Source of the DNA: Mesorhizobium plurifarium | Lineage (GTDB): Bacteria > Pseudomonadota > Alphaproteobacteria > Rhizobiales > Rhizobiaceae | Assembly: GCA_000824785.1 (NCBI GenBank) | Contig: CCNB01000045.1 | Span: 179,930 to 243,929 of the forward strand | DNA: 64,000 nucleotides | Reading direction: 5' to 3' | Shown: positions 26,245 to 38,707 of the stretch, one piece after another | Position numbering within the stretch: the stretch's first letter is position 1 | How the letters are laid out: every line of letters starts with the position of its first letter | Notes under the pieces: generated by a model | Databases searched by the model: none | Seen by the model: only the letters and a program-made list of their open reading frames with translations | What the model was told of the DNA's origin: nothing | Translations under genes and position numbers: made by a program

Positions 26245-27651
26245 CTATTCTCGGCCGGCGTCCCACGCCCGTTTGAGGGCCAATGCCACGATCTCCTCCG
26301 CCCTACCGGCACTTTCAGCCTCGGCATAACAACGAAATTCGGGAGCGTTGCCGGAAGGCCGCAGATGGATGATCTCGCCGCTGGTCATCCGTGCCCTGAG
26401 GCCGTCGGTCTCATCGACATCCGCGACGGTGCCGAACGGGGCGAGGAATTGCCGCAGCGCGTCGCGGTCGGCGAGCTTGCGCATCAAGCCGCGCGAAGCT
26501 TCGACAGGGAAATTCTCGAGCCGCTCGCTGGCGCAGACCGGAAGGTTCCAGGTTTCGCGCAGGCCGGACAGCGATTTGCCCGTCGATGCCGACCTGCCCA
26601 GCACCGCCAGGATGGGCAAAAACGAATCCCGCGTCGGCAGCGCGGACAAGGTCTTGCCGTTCACCAGGCAGTCCGACCCCAGAAGAACCCCGCCATTGGC
26701 CTCGAAGCCGACGACGATGCCGCCGGCCTGCCGCGCGGCGTCCATTCCCTCTATGACGAAGGGGGATCCGACCTTCGTTCTCCTGACGCTGAATCCGAAA
26801 GCTTCGGAGATGCCCGAATTGGAGGTGACCGGCGTCACCACGATGTCGGCCTTGAGGAACAGCGCCGTGGCCAACCCGATCAGGTCGCCGCGGAACAATT
26901 CACCCTGTTCGTCGATGACGAGAGGACGGTCGGCGTCGGCGTCGGCCGAGAGCACGGCGTCGAATTTGAATTCGCGCACCCAGTCTTTCACCTTCGCCAT
27001 CGTTTTCCAGCCGACGGCCTCGGTGTCGACGGGCACGAAAACCTGCGTTTTGCCGACAGGGGTCACATCCGCGCCAAAGGATCGCAGGACTTCGACCAGC
27101 AACTCGCCCGCCACGGTGCTGTGCTGATAGACACCGAGCTTCATTCCGGAAAGGGCGCCAGGGGGCAGGATACCACCGACACGGTCTCGAAACGCAGCGA
27201 GCGCCAGTTCGTGGCCGCTCTGTCGGTCCGCATGGGCCGGCGGCCAGGGATAGTGGTCCGACAGCTCGGCGACTGCCTGCGTGATCGCAGCCTCATCCGC
27301 CTTGTCGATCTCGCCCTTCGGCCCGTAGAACTTGATGCCGTTACGGTCGGCGGGAATATGCGAGCCCGTCACCATGAGCGCCGCGGCGCCGCGCAGGCGG
27401 GCACAGAAGGCGAGCGCGGGTGTGGGGATGGGGCCGCAATCGACCGGCAGGAAGCCGCTTGCGGCCAGCGCCGCCATGCAGTCTTCCGCTATCGTTTGAC
27501 TGCTGTCGCGCAGGTCGCGCCCGACGAAGACCTCGCCTTGCCGAAAACCGGTCGACCGCAAGCGCCGGGCAAAACCCTCGGTGTAGAGCCCGCTTGGCCG
27601 TCCGGCCAATTCGGAAGCCAGACCCCGAACACCGCTTGAGCCGAATTTCAT
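26245..27651 (-). CDS. phosphomannomutase / phosphohexomutase
   Basis: A 468-residue alpha-D-phosphohexomutase. Seen are the N-terminal FGSSGVRGL, the phosphoserine loop VTGSHIPADRNGIKFYG (Ser97), the metal loop SADADADRPL (Asp237, Asp239, Asp241), the sugar-specificity segment GFEANGG and the phosphate-binding RPSGNAPEFR. The Glu-Ala-Asn-Gly specificity loop fits mannose/glucose substrates. The enzyme interconverts hexose 6- and 1-phosphates for nucleotide sugars and could feed the polysaccharide genes from 38 kb, although it is not beside them. Ends about 100 bases from the tRNA-Gln. NoeK-like by size. Confidence 0.9.
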   Translation of the reverse strand: MKFGSSGVRGLASELAGRPSGLYTEGFARRLRSTGFRQGEVFVGRDLRDSSQTIAEDCMAALAASGFLPVDCGPIPTPALAFCARLRGAAALMVTGSHIPADRNGIKFYGPKGEIDKADEAAITQAVAELSDHYPWPPAHADRQSGHELALAAFRDRVGGILPPGALSGMKLGVYQHSTVAGELLVEVLRSFGADVTPVGKTQVFVPVDTEAVGWKTMAKVKDWVREFKFDAVLSADADADRPLVIDEQGELFRGDLIGLATALFLKADIVVTPVTSNSGISEAFGFSVRRTKVGSPFVIEGMDAARQAGGIVVGFEANGGVLLGSDCLVNGKTLSALPTRDSFLPILAVLGRSASTGKSLSGLRETWNLPVCASERLENFPVEASRGLMRKLADRDALRQFLAPFGTVADVDETDGLRARMTSGEIIHLRPSGNAPEFRCYAEAESAGRAEEIVALALKRAWDAGRE

Positions 27652-27748
27652 CAGTCTGCTTTTGCTGTTGGAGGTTGCCGCCGTTCACTGGAATGAGCCC
27701 GGCTGCCCCCCGGCTGTCAACAGCAAACAACCCGAAATCGCGACTTCC

Positions 27749-28093
27749 CTAATGTCCCCAAACGGCCAGTTCGTTGCCGGCCGGATCGGTGAAGTGGAAC
27801 CTCCTGCCGCCCGGGAAGGAAAAGATCGGCTTGACAATCGTGCCGCCGGCACTCTCGACCGCATCCTGCGTTTCCTCGAGGTTTTTGGAGTAGATGACCG
27901 GGAGCGGCTTGGCCGGCGCTTCGCCGGCATCTGCCTGGAAGCCGCCGTCGAGGCCTTCGGCAAAGGCGGAATAGGTCGGGCCATAATCGGTGAACGACCA
28001 TGAAAACGCGGCGCTGTAGAAGGATTTGACGCTGTCCAGCGTGCCGCCCGTCGCCGGCAGCTCCAGATAGTCGAGTTTTCCGTTGAGTTTCAT
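27749..28093 (-). CDS. VOC (glyoxalase/bleomycin-resistance) family protein
   Basis: A 114-residue single-module vicinal-oxygen-chelate protein. It has the LDYLELPATG start, the SFYSAAFSW helix, the acidic FTDPAGNELAVWG end with the metal-ligand glutamate, and FPGGRRFHF. Such proteins are dimeric metal-dependent lyases or antibiotic binders; the substrate is unknown. ATGs at 28096 and 28093 are adjacent; the second has better spacing from GGAG. Divergent from ppdK. Confidence 0.85.
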   Translation of the reverse strand: MKLNGKLDYLELPATGGTLDSVKSFYSAAFSWSFTDYGPTYSAFAEGLDGGFQADAGEAPAKPLPVIYSKNLEETQDAVESAGGTIVKPIFSFPGGRRFHFTDPAGNELAVWGH

Positions 28094-28307
28094 CATACTA
28101 CTCCACTATGTTCCTGTTATGTTCTATATTGAGGTGACCACTCCGGCAAGTCTTTTTGACGCAGCTTTTGCTTAATCGATTGTAGTTGCGGTGGCCGTCC
28201 GGCCGGTGCTTGCCTTTCGCACTGCAGCATCCTATCGCTCGGATCGCGAAGGCGGGGAACCGGGCCATGGTCCGGATGTTCTATCTTCCACGAACTGGAG
28301 GGCAAGC

Positions 28308-30992
<2,685 letters not shown>

Positions 30993-31026
30993 CGGGCGTC
31001 CCGATACCTTACGGTTTTGTATGCAA

Positions 31027-31050
31027 TGTCACGCGAACGTGCGCGTGACA
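31027..31050. promoter_or_regulatory. 24-base inverted repeat between ppdK and the GT9 gene
   Basis: TGTCACGCG and CGCGTGACA are perfect 9-base arms around a 6-base loop, starting 35 bases after the ppdK stop. No T-run follows, so a Rho-independent terminator is unlikely. It may be an operator for the GT9 gene or an mRNA-end hairpin. Confidence 0.4.
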
Positions 31051-31114
31051 GTCCTGAATCTCGACATCGTTCCAAGGGAGTTTCCGATACCGAATTCATT
31101 GGTGTCCGAAACCC

Positions 31115-32218
31115 ATGTTGCAGATTGCCCCAACCGCCTTCCGGTCGATTCTGATCGTGCAGACCAAGTTCATCGGCGACATTGTCCTTGCCTCGGCGCT
31201 GGCGAAGAACCTGCAGCTTCAATATCCGGGCGTCAGGATCGTTTTTCTCTGCGAGGCGCATTTCGCCGGCTTCCTGACGGGGCACGGCATCGCCACCGAG
31301 GTCGTCCCCTTCAGCCGTGCCAAGATGCGCGGTTCGCCGCTCGAGCGCGGGCGCGAACTCTTCCGCATGGTGCGGGCTTTGCGGCAGCACCGCTTCGACA
31401 TGACCATCGACATCACCGACTCCAAGACCTCGCGGATCATTTCCGAACTGGTCCACGCGCCGGTCAGGGTCGGCCATTTCCCGACCGAGAGGCCCTTGCG
31501 CTGGCATGAGCGCCAGCCCGCCAACGTCCGGATGAAACCCTACGGATTCGGCAAAAGACACTATCTCTATCGCTATTTGTCTCCGTTGGAGGCGCTTGGC
31601 ATCGCGCTGCGCGTCAGGGTTCCGGCCATTCGACCCTTGCCCTTCGAGACGACGCGCGCCCTGGCTTTGCTCGCCAGGCACAAAATTCGGCCAAACGCCT
31701 TTATTGCCGTTCATGCCGGAGCAAGCTTCGTGGGACGGCGCTGGCAGCCGGAGCGCTTCGCCGAAGCAATCGACAGGATCGTGCGGGAAACCGGCCTGCA
31801 GGTGGTTCTGGTCGGCGGTCCGGACGAGAGCGAGGCGACCGACAGGATCATCGCGGCGGCGAAGACGCGCGTCGTCAACCTGGCGGGCATGCTGCGGCTG
31901 GAAACGCTGCTGGCGCTGCTCAAGGAGGCGCGGCTGTTTCTCGGCAATGAAAGCGGCCCCATGCATATAGCGGCCGCGGCAGGCACGCCGGTGGTGGGCC
32001 TGTTCGGCCTGACCAACCCGGTCCGTTGGGCGCCGGTCGGCGTGCCAAGCATTTCGCTTAGGCCTTCCATGCCTTGCGACTGCGTCGGCGGCGACCTGTG
32101 CCGCCGGACCGATCCGAGCAAGGCATGCTGTGTCTGGCGCCTGGAGGTCGATCCCGTCGTCGGGGCGACGCTGGAACTCCTGGCACGGACGGAAATGCCC
32201 CTGGAAGCTGCGGTGTAA
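31115..32218 (+). CDS. glycosyltransferase family 9 (LPS heptosyltransferase-like)
   Basis: A 367-residue GT-B enzyme of family 9, which adds heptose or other sugars to the LPS core. The N-terminal VQTKFIGDIVLASALAKNL and C-terminal LGNESGPMHIAAAAGTP are the family signatures (nucleotide-sugar site). A cysteine cluster near the C-terminus (CDCVGGDLC, then CC) is unusual and could bind a metal. Start ATG 31115 matches the family start. No heptose synthesis gene is nearby. Possibly works on LPS core that carries the O-antigen encoded from 38 kb. Confidence 0.9.
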   Translation: MLQIAPTAFRSILIVQTKFIGDIVLASALAKNLQLQYPGVRIVFLCEAHFAGFLTGHGIATEVVPFSRAKMRGSPLERGRELFRMVRALRQHRFDMTIDITDSKTSRIISELVHAPVRVGHFPTERPLRWHERQPANVRMKPYGFGKRHYLYRYLSPLEALGIALRVRVPAIRPLPFETTRALALLARHKIRPNAFIAVHAGASFVGRRWQPERFAEAIDRIVRETGLQVVLVGGPDESEATDRIIAAAKTRVVNLAGMLRLETLLALLKEARLFLGNESGPMHIAAAAGTPVVGLFGLTNPVRWAPVGVPSISLRPSMPCDCVGGDLCRRTDPSKACCVWRLEVDPVVGATLELLARTEMPLEAAV

Positions 32219-32347
32219 GGCGAAAGCAAATTTTCGCGATTGCTGTTTTTGCGCTGTCTGCCGTCCCGATTTTCGCCTAGATGCCAGTCTTGTGGAGACA
32301 CGTTTTGGCGCGGCGCGGAGAATGCCGAACGTGCCGGTTTGGAACGG

Positions 32348-33091
32348 ATGATGGGCCTGCTTCGAAATTCCATTTGCGCGATGGCGCTGTCGCTGTTCGC
32401 CGCGTCCGCGGGCAATGCCGCGACGCTGCTCGAGCCGACGCTGCATCTGAAGCCGCAGGGCGCTGAAGGCCGCGGTCGCGTCGCCCTGACGCTCGATGCC
32501 TGCGGCGGCAAGACCGACACAAGGATACTTTCGGCGCTTGTCGACAACAGGATACCGGCGACGATCTTCGTTACCGGCATCTGGCTGAAGCGCAATGCCG
32601 AAGCTGTCGAGATCATGCGGGCGCATCCCGACCTGTTCGAACTGGAAAACCATGGCGGCCGCCACATTCCGGCGGTCGATACGCCGCAGAAGATCTACGG
32701 CATCCGCAGCGCCGGCAGTCCGGGCGCCGTGCAGGCCGAGGTCGAATCCGGCGCCGCCGCCCTTGCCGCGGCAGGGCAAGCGCCAAAATGGTTCCGCGGC
32801 GCCACCGCCGAATACAGCCCTTCGGCGATCGCCATGATCCGCAAGCTGGGCTTCAAGATCGCCGGCTTCTCGGTCAACGGCGACGGCGGCTCGCTGCTGG
32901 GCGCCAAGGAAACGGCGCGCCGCATCGGCGCAGCCAAGGACGGCGACGTCATCATCGCCCACATCAACCAGCCGACCCATGCCGCCGGCGAGGGCGTGGT
33001 TCAGGGTCTGCTCGCCTTGAAGCAGAAGGGCATGACCTTCGTGCGCCTGGACGATGCCGAGGGAGTCGGCAACGACGGCACGACGGACTGA
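32348..33091 (+). CDS. polysaccharide deacetylase (NodB-like) family protein, secreted
   Basis: A 247-residue protein with a signal peptide (LLRNSICAMALSLFAASAG, cleavage near GNAA). The deacetylase core reads RVALTLDACGGKTD, where the usual TFDDG is replaced by LDACG, then ENHGGRHIP with the HxxxH zinc pair, KWFRGAT and AGFSVNGDGG, VIIAHINQP. The Asp and His needed for catalysis seem present but motif 1 is variant. Probably trims acetyl groups from an envelope glycan. Two adjacent ATGs (32348, 32351) are possible. Confidence 0.82.
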   Translation: MMGLLRNSICAMALSLFAASAGNAATLLEPTLHLKPQGAEGRGRVALTLDACGGKTDTRILSALVDNRIPATIFVTGIWLKRNAEAVEIMRAHPDLFELENHGGRHIPAVDTPQKIYGIRSAGSPGAVQAEVESGAAALAAAGQAPKWFRGATAEYSPSAIAMIRKLGFKIAGFSVNGDGGSLLGAKETARRIGAAKDGDVIIAHINQPTHAAGEGVVQGLLALKQKGMTFVRLDDAEGVGNDGTTD

Positions 33092-33110
33092 GCGCAATGA
33101 CATTAAGGTG

Positions 33111-33210
33111 AGGCCGGGCTGCGAATGGCGGTCTCCTGCATTTCCGGTGCTCACGTACTGAAAGTACGCTCCGCTCCGGTTCTCGGAACCCACCATTCTC
33201 GACTCGGCCT
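33111..33210. repeat. 100-base palindromic intergenic element
   Basis: Nested imperfect hairpin: outer arms AGGCCG/CGGCCT, then GAATGG/CCATTC, and inner GTACT-GAA-AGTAC flanked by CCGG pairs. It lies between the deacetylase and DUF427 genes. The inner part resembles a sequence common between rhizobial genes; copy number here is unknown. Confidence 0.6.
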
Positions 33211-33255
33211 GAGCTGAATCCCAAGCACCTTTGGCGGGCCATCCGCCAAGAACGG

Positions 33256-33645
33256 TCAGTCCGGCGTTGCCTCGACCGTCACTTTGCTCGCATAGAACGC
33301 GCCGTGGTTGCGGATCTCGGTCATTTCATCGAACGGATGTTCATAAGCCCACATGGCGTTCGTGCCGGCTTCGCCGGCCGCCTGGACGCTCCAGTAGCTG
33401 GCATCGCCCTTGTACGGGCAATGCGTGGAATGCTCGGTGCCGGAGAGCTTGCTGAAGTCGATGTCGTCGAAGGGGATGTAGAAAGCGGCCGGGTAGGGCG
33501 GTTCCGACAGCACCTTGGCCCGGGTCGATTGGGCAATGACGGTGTCGCCGGCGCGCACGGTGACGCTGCCGCGATAAGGTTCGACGGTGATCACCTTGTC
33601 CGGATTGCGCTGGAAGCCGGGGGCAGGGTTGGCGGGCTTGTCCAT
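33256..33645 (-). CDS. DUF427 domain protein
   Basis: A 129-residue protein of the DUF427 family. Visible marks are VTVRAGDTVIAQSTRA, the YPAAFYIPFDDIDF segment, THCPYKGDASYW and WAYEHPFDEMTEIRNHGAFY, which give the compact beta-rich fold. The Cys/His/Tyr in the THCPYKG region are family-invariant. ATG 33645 has AGGAGATC upstream. No function is known for the family. It is on the strand opposite to the deacetylase. Confidence 0.88.
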   Translation of the reverse strand: MDKPANPAPGFQRNPDKVITVEPYRGSVTVRAGDTVIAQSTRAKVLSEPPYPAAFYIPFDDIDFSKLSGTEHSTHCPYKGDASYWSVQAAGEAGTNAMWAYEHPFDEMTEIRNHGAFYASKVTVEATPD

Positions 33646-33660
33646 GAATGATCTCCTGGA

Positions 33661-33704
33661 GCAATTCCAGGAAAAGTGCGAGGCGGTTTTCCGTCCGGAA
33701 TTGC
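33661..33704. repeat. rhizobial palindromic repeat (GCAATTCC ... GGAATTGC)
   Basis: Arms GCAATTCC/GGAATTGC and GGAAAA/TTTTCC form a hairpin just upstream of the DUF427 gene. The pattern matches an intergenic element common in rhizobia, recalled from memory. The 193-base gap it sits in shows nothing else clear. Confidence 0.6.
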
Positions 33705-33838
33705 GTCAAAACAAAAAGAGAGCGTTTCGTCGTTCCCGTGAAACGTTCTTGGGGGAACTTACATGTGTCGGGCGCGCGCGTCGCGCAAGCGCTCGCCCTG
33801 CGCCATCACCATTCATTGAACGTTTGTTATCCGCCCGG

Positions 33839-34195
33839 TCAGGCGGCCGTCTTGAAGGCATCCATGAGGCCGGCATAGGCTGCGGCAATGCCGGCGACCG
33901 GATTGGTGCTGCGCGCCGCGGTCTCGACCTTCAGCGCACCGCCGCTGGTCGGGAGCGTGAGCAGCAAGAACTGGCGGTTGCCGGCGTCGCCGATGCAGGC
34001 GGCGGCGACATGTTCGCCTTCCATGCCGTTTTCAACGCGCATCTTGAACAGCAACGTTCCGCCGACGGCCTCCAGCGCGCCGCCGACGACTTCGGCAAAT
34101 TCATCTTCGGAAACGGTTTTGGTGTCCGGCGTCAGATCGTCCAGACTTTCGGCAAGCGTGCTTTCGAGGGCTTTATCGTCGAGCTGCGCGTCCAT
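33839..34195 (-). CDS. hypothetical protein, acidic
   Basis: A 118-residue acidic protein of unknown function, beginning MDAQLDDKALESTLAESLDDL and continuing with alternating helices and strands (LLFKMRVENG, NRQFLLLTLPTSGGALKV) and a small-residue C-terminus. No signal peptide or membrane segment. ATG 34195 has GGAGAAG at good spacing; the upstream start at 34222 does not. Two cysteine-poor domains cannot be assigned. I do not recognise a family. Confidence 0.6.
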   Translation of the reverse strand: MDAQLDDKALESTLAESLDDLTPDTKTVSEDEFAEVVGGALEAVGGTLLFKMRVENGMEGEHVAAACIGDAGNRQFLLLTLPTSGGALKVETAARSTNPVAGIAAAYAGLMDAFKTAA

Positions 34196-34387
34196 GCGAA
34201 CTTCTCCATTCGCCAATCTCACCCAGCCCGTTAATGAAACTTAACGGCGAGGATGGCCGGATTATGGCGGTTTCCCCGGTTCTTCGATCCATCCACGGAG
34301 TTCGACTTATGACGGCTGGACAAACCGCCGGTTCGTTCCACAATGCGTGAAACAAATGGCGCGAATGCGCAAAGGGGAGGAGCCGAG

Positions 34388-36016
<1,629 letters not shown>

Positions 36017-36086
36017 CGAAAAATGTTCGATCTTTCGGCTTCAAGCCCGCGCCAAAAACCTCTAAGTCTCGGTTCGGACTGGGGTA

Positions 36087-36884
36087 ATGCGGCAGACGAT
36101 GGCTACAATTCCTGAACGGCAGACGTCGAGGGCGGCCGGCTGGTCGCGGCGGATCGGGGCATTTTCTCTCGTCCTTCTGCTCACCGTCGTTGGCGCTTAC
36201 AGGCTGGGCCTCGTCGAGACGCCGCCTTTCCTGTGGGTGCTGGCGGTCGTGGCGTTGCTGGCGGCGCTCGCCCTGTTGCTGGCCGGCCTCGCCCTGTCGC
36301 GGATCTGGAGCTTCGGCGATCGCGGCGGCCGCGATCTCAGCATCGGCGCGCTGCTGGCGCTGCTGGTGCTGGCACCGTATGGCGTGGCCGTCTACTGGGC
36401 GACGATCTATCCGCCGCTGCGCGACATCTCGACCGATCTCGACGATCCGCCGGCGCTCGACACCAGCGACCGCACCGCCGACATGAACGAGCTGTCGGCG
36501 CCGACGCCGGGCGAACAGAGCCTGCAGGCCGATGCCTATCCGCTGGTCAGCGGGCGCAGCTACAATCTGCCTTTCGAAACCGTCGTCGACGCCGTCGAAA
36601 CCGTGCTCGACCGCCGCGACTGGCAACTGACGGCGCCTTATCCCGACATCAACGGGCAGAGCGAGGCGACGATCAACGCGCTGGCCAAGGGCTTCGTGCT
36701 CGGACTGCCGGCCGACGTCGCCATCCGCGTCACCGACGACGGTGACCAGGTGATCGTCGACATGCGTTCGGCCTCGCGCTACGGCCGCTACGACCTCGGC
36801 GACAACGCCGCCCGCATCACGGATTTCCTTGCCGAACTCGACCAGGAGGTCGCCGGACAGGTCGGCGCGGCGCCGGCCGAGTGA
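36087..36884 (+). CDS. DUF1499 membrane protein
   Basis: A 265-residue protein. Two or three membrane helices come first (IGAFSLVLLLTVVGAYRLG, FLWVLAVVALLAALALLLAG, LSIGALLALLVLAPYGVAVYW), then a soluble DUF1499 domain about 150-255 (FETVVDAVETVLDRRDWQL, GLPADVAIRV, VIVDMRSASRYGRYDLG). The domain is common in alphaproteobacteria and plastids, function unknown. The start may be 36087 or 36099. Its stop abuts the stop of the convergent MBL gene with no gap. Confidence 0.85.
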   Translation: MRQTMATIPERQTSRAAGWSRRIGAFSLVLLLTVVGAYRLGLVETPPFLWVLAVVALLAALALLLAGLALSRIWSFGDRGGRDLSIGALLALLVLAPYGVAVYWATIYPPLRDISTDLDDPPALDTSDRTADMNELSAPTPGEQSLQADAYPLVSGRSYNLPFETVVDAVETVLDRRDWQLTAPYPDINGQSEATINALAKGFVLGLPADVAIRVTDDGDQVIVDMRSASRYGRYDLGDNAARITDFLAELDQEVAGQVGAAPAE

Positions 36885-37793
36885 TCAGGCGCCGGGGCTG
36901 AAAAGGCCGTCGATCGCCGGATCGCCTTCTGTGGTCACGAGGCCGCGCGCGACCAAATCCTCGAGATGGGCAAGCACCGACAGGCCGGCGGCGCCGTGCA
37001 GCCGCGGGTCGGTGTCGCGATAGATCGCCGCGACCATTTCCGTGATCGTCCGGTCTCCGGCAAGGATGCGTTCCAGGATCGCCCTTTCGCGCATCTTGCG
37101 ATGCGTCTTCAGGCCGCGCATGAACCGGCCCGGTGCGGTCACCGGCCCGCCATGGCCCGGCAGCAGCATGCGATCCCCGCGCGCGAGGAGCTTGTCAAGG
37201 GAGCTCATATAGTCGGCCATGGCGCCGTCCGGCGGCGCGACGATCGAGGTCGACCACGCCATGACATGGTCGGCTGAAAACAGGGTGCCGGCTCCCTCGA
37301 GGGCAAACACGGCGTGGTTTGCGGTGTGGCCGGGCGTCAGCACGGTGCGGACGGCCCAGCCGTCACCTTGGGTCAGCGCATCGTCGGCCAACACGACATC
37401 GGGAACGAAGGCGAGGTCGGCGCTGGCGTCCAGCGGATTGACCTCGCCGATGCGCAAAGGCCGCGCCGGCCGATGCGGGCCTTCGGCAAGCGTCGGCGCG
37501 CCGGTCAGTTCTTTCAACCGAGCCGCGAGCGGCGAATGGTCGCGATGCGTGTGGCTGACGAAGATGTGGCTGACCGGTCGGCCGGCGATCGCCGTAAGCA
37601 GCGTTTCGAGATGGGCGTCGTCTTCCGGCCCGGGATCGATCACCGCCAGCGTGTCGCGGCCGACGAGATAGCTGTTGGTGCCGTGGAAGGTGAAGGGGCT
37701 TGGATTTCTGGCGGTGACGCGCAGCACATCCGGCGCAACCGCAACCGCCCGGCCATAGGCCGGATCGAAGCTGGTGTCGAATTCAAGGGCCAT
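36885..37793 (-). CDS. metallo-beta-lactamase fold hydrolase
   Basis: A 302-residue MBL protein with the metal motif HTHRDHSPLA (HxHxDH), the downstream histidine in LTPGHTANH and aspartate in FSADHVMAWS, and the C-terminal LLPGHGGPV. A trailing helical winged segment (RMRERAILERIL onward) resembles the LACTB2/glyoxalase-II-like group. The substrate is unknown. Convergent and abutting with the DUF1499 gene; divergent from bioY by about 100 bases. Confidence 0.88.
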   Translation of the reverse strand: MALEFDTSFDPAYGRAVAVAPDVLRVTARNPSPFTFHGTNSYLVGRDTLAVIDPGPEDDAHLETLLTAIAGRPVSHIFVSHTHRDHSPLAARLKELTGAPTLAEGPHRPARPLRIGEVNPLDASADLAFVPDVVLADDALTQGDGWAVRTVLTPGHTANHAVFALEGAGTLFSADHVMAWSTSIVAPPDGAMADYMSSLDKLLARGDRMLLPGHGGPVTAPGRFMRGLKTHRKMRERAILERILAGDRTITEMVAAIYRDTDPRLHGAAGLSVLAHLEDLVARGLVTTEGDPAIDGLFSPGA

Positions 37794-37894
37794 ACCGGCG
37801 TGCTCCGTTGCAATGCGGCAAAAAGATTGCCGCCTGATACGGAAGCCAATATAGGAAAATCAAAGCCAGCAAATCAGCCAGAACGGGGAAGACC

Positions 37895-38485
37895 ATGGCA
37901 ACTGCAACCACGATGCGCCCGCTTGTTTCTCTCACCCTGCCGGATCGGGGCGCTGCCCGGCTCGCGACCCAGCTCTTCCTGGCGCTTGCCGGAACCCTGC
38001 TGCTGACGCTTTCAGCCAAGACCAAAGTGGTGCTCGGCCCGGTCGACATCTCGCTGCAGACGCTTGCCGTGCTGTTGATCGCCTCGGCCTTCGGTCTGCG
38101 CCTGGCCGTCGCGACGCTCCTTCTCTACCTCGCCGAGGGCGCTTTTGGCCTGCCGGTCTTCCAGGGCACGCCGGAAAAGGGCATCGGCGTCGCCTATATG
38201 CTGGGCTCGACCGGCGGCTATCTTGCCGGCTTCGTGGCGATGGCCGCAATCGCTGGCTGGGCCGCGGACCGCGGCTGGGACCGCAATCCCTTCAAGCTGT
38301 TCGGCGCCATGCTGACGGCGGAAATCGTCATGATGGCCATGGGCTTTGCCTGGCTGGCGATCCTCATCGGGCCGGAAAAGTCCTGGCAGTTCGGCGTCCT
38401 GCCCTTCGTCGTCGGCGACCTGATCAAGGTGGCCTTGGCCGCCAGCCTCGTGCCGGCGGTGTGGACATTGCTCAAGCGCGGCTGA
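37895..38485 (+). CDS. bioY: biotin transporter BioY
   Basis: A 196-residue S-component of a biotin uptake system, with six hydrophobic segments and family marks GPVDISLQTLAVLLIAS, GLPVFQGTPEKG, GSTGGYLAGF and FVVGDLIKVALA. No BioM/BioN neighbour is seen, so it may work alone or with a shared module elsewhere. I found no BioR palindrome in the 100-base upstream gap. Followed by a strong terminator. Confidence 0.92.
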   Translation: MATATTMRPLVSLTLPDRGAARLATQLFLALAGTLLLTLSAKTKVVLGPVDISLQTLAVLLIASAFGLRLAVATLLLYLAEGAFGLPVFQGTPEKGIGVAYMLGSTGGYLAGFVAMAAIAGWAADRGWDRNPFKLFGAMLTAEIVMMAMGFAWLAILIGPEKSWQFGVLPFVVGDLIKVALAASLVPAVWTLLKRG

Positions 38486-38497
38486 GCCAGACCGACG

Positions 38498-38540
38498 AAA
38501 AAAGGGGCCGGCGGGCGACAGCGCCCGCCGGCCCCTTTTT
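38498..38540 (+). terminator. Rho-independent terminator after bioY
   Basis: GGGGCCGGCGGGCG and its complement form a perfect 14-bp stem around a 4-base loop (38504-38535), flanked by an A-run before and five Ts after. It separates bioY from the rhamnose operon. With the A-run it could also act in reverse. Confidence 0.92.
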
Positions 38541-38628
38541 CATGGCGCGGTCGGATTTCGCTCGAAACCACCGGGTGCCGGATGGTAGAAAGAGGTGAAG
38601 TAGCGTCGGGAAGCAGTCGAAGCCGACA

Positions 38629-38657
38629 TTGACAAGCCAGCGCCCGAAACCTAAGCA
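38629..38657 (+). promoter_or_regulatory. candidate promoter of the rml operon
   Basis: TTGACA at 38629-38634 and a weak TAAGCA at 38652-38657 are spaced by 17 bases, about 50 bases ahead of the first rml gene. The -35 is perfect, the -10 poor. Confidence 0.35.
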
Positions 38658-38707
38658 CGGGCAACTTGGCGTCGAGGCGGGGGCCGCGGTAGTTCAAGGA
38701 GAGCTTG

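Noticed and set aside
37800..37894. BioR operator upstream of bioY
   Set aside because: No TTATAGATAA-like palindrome is present.
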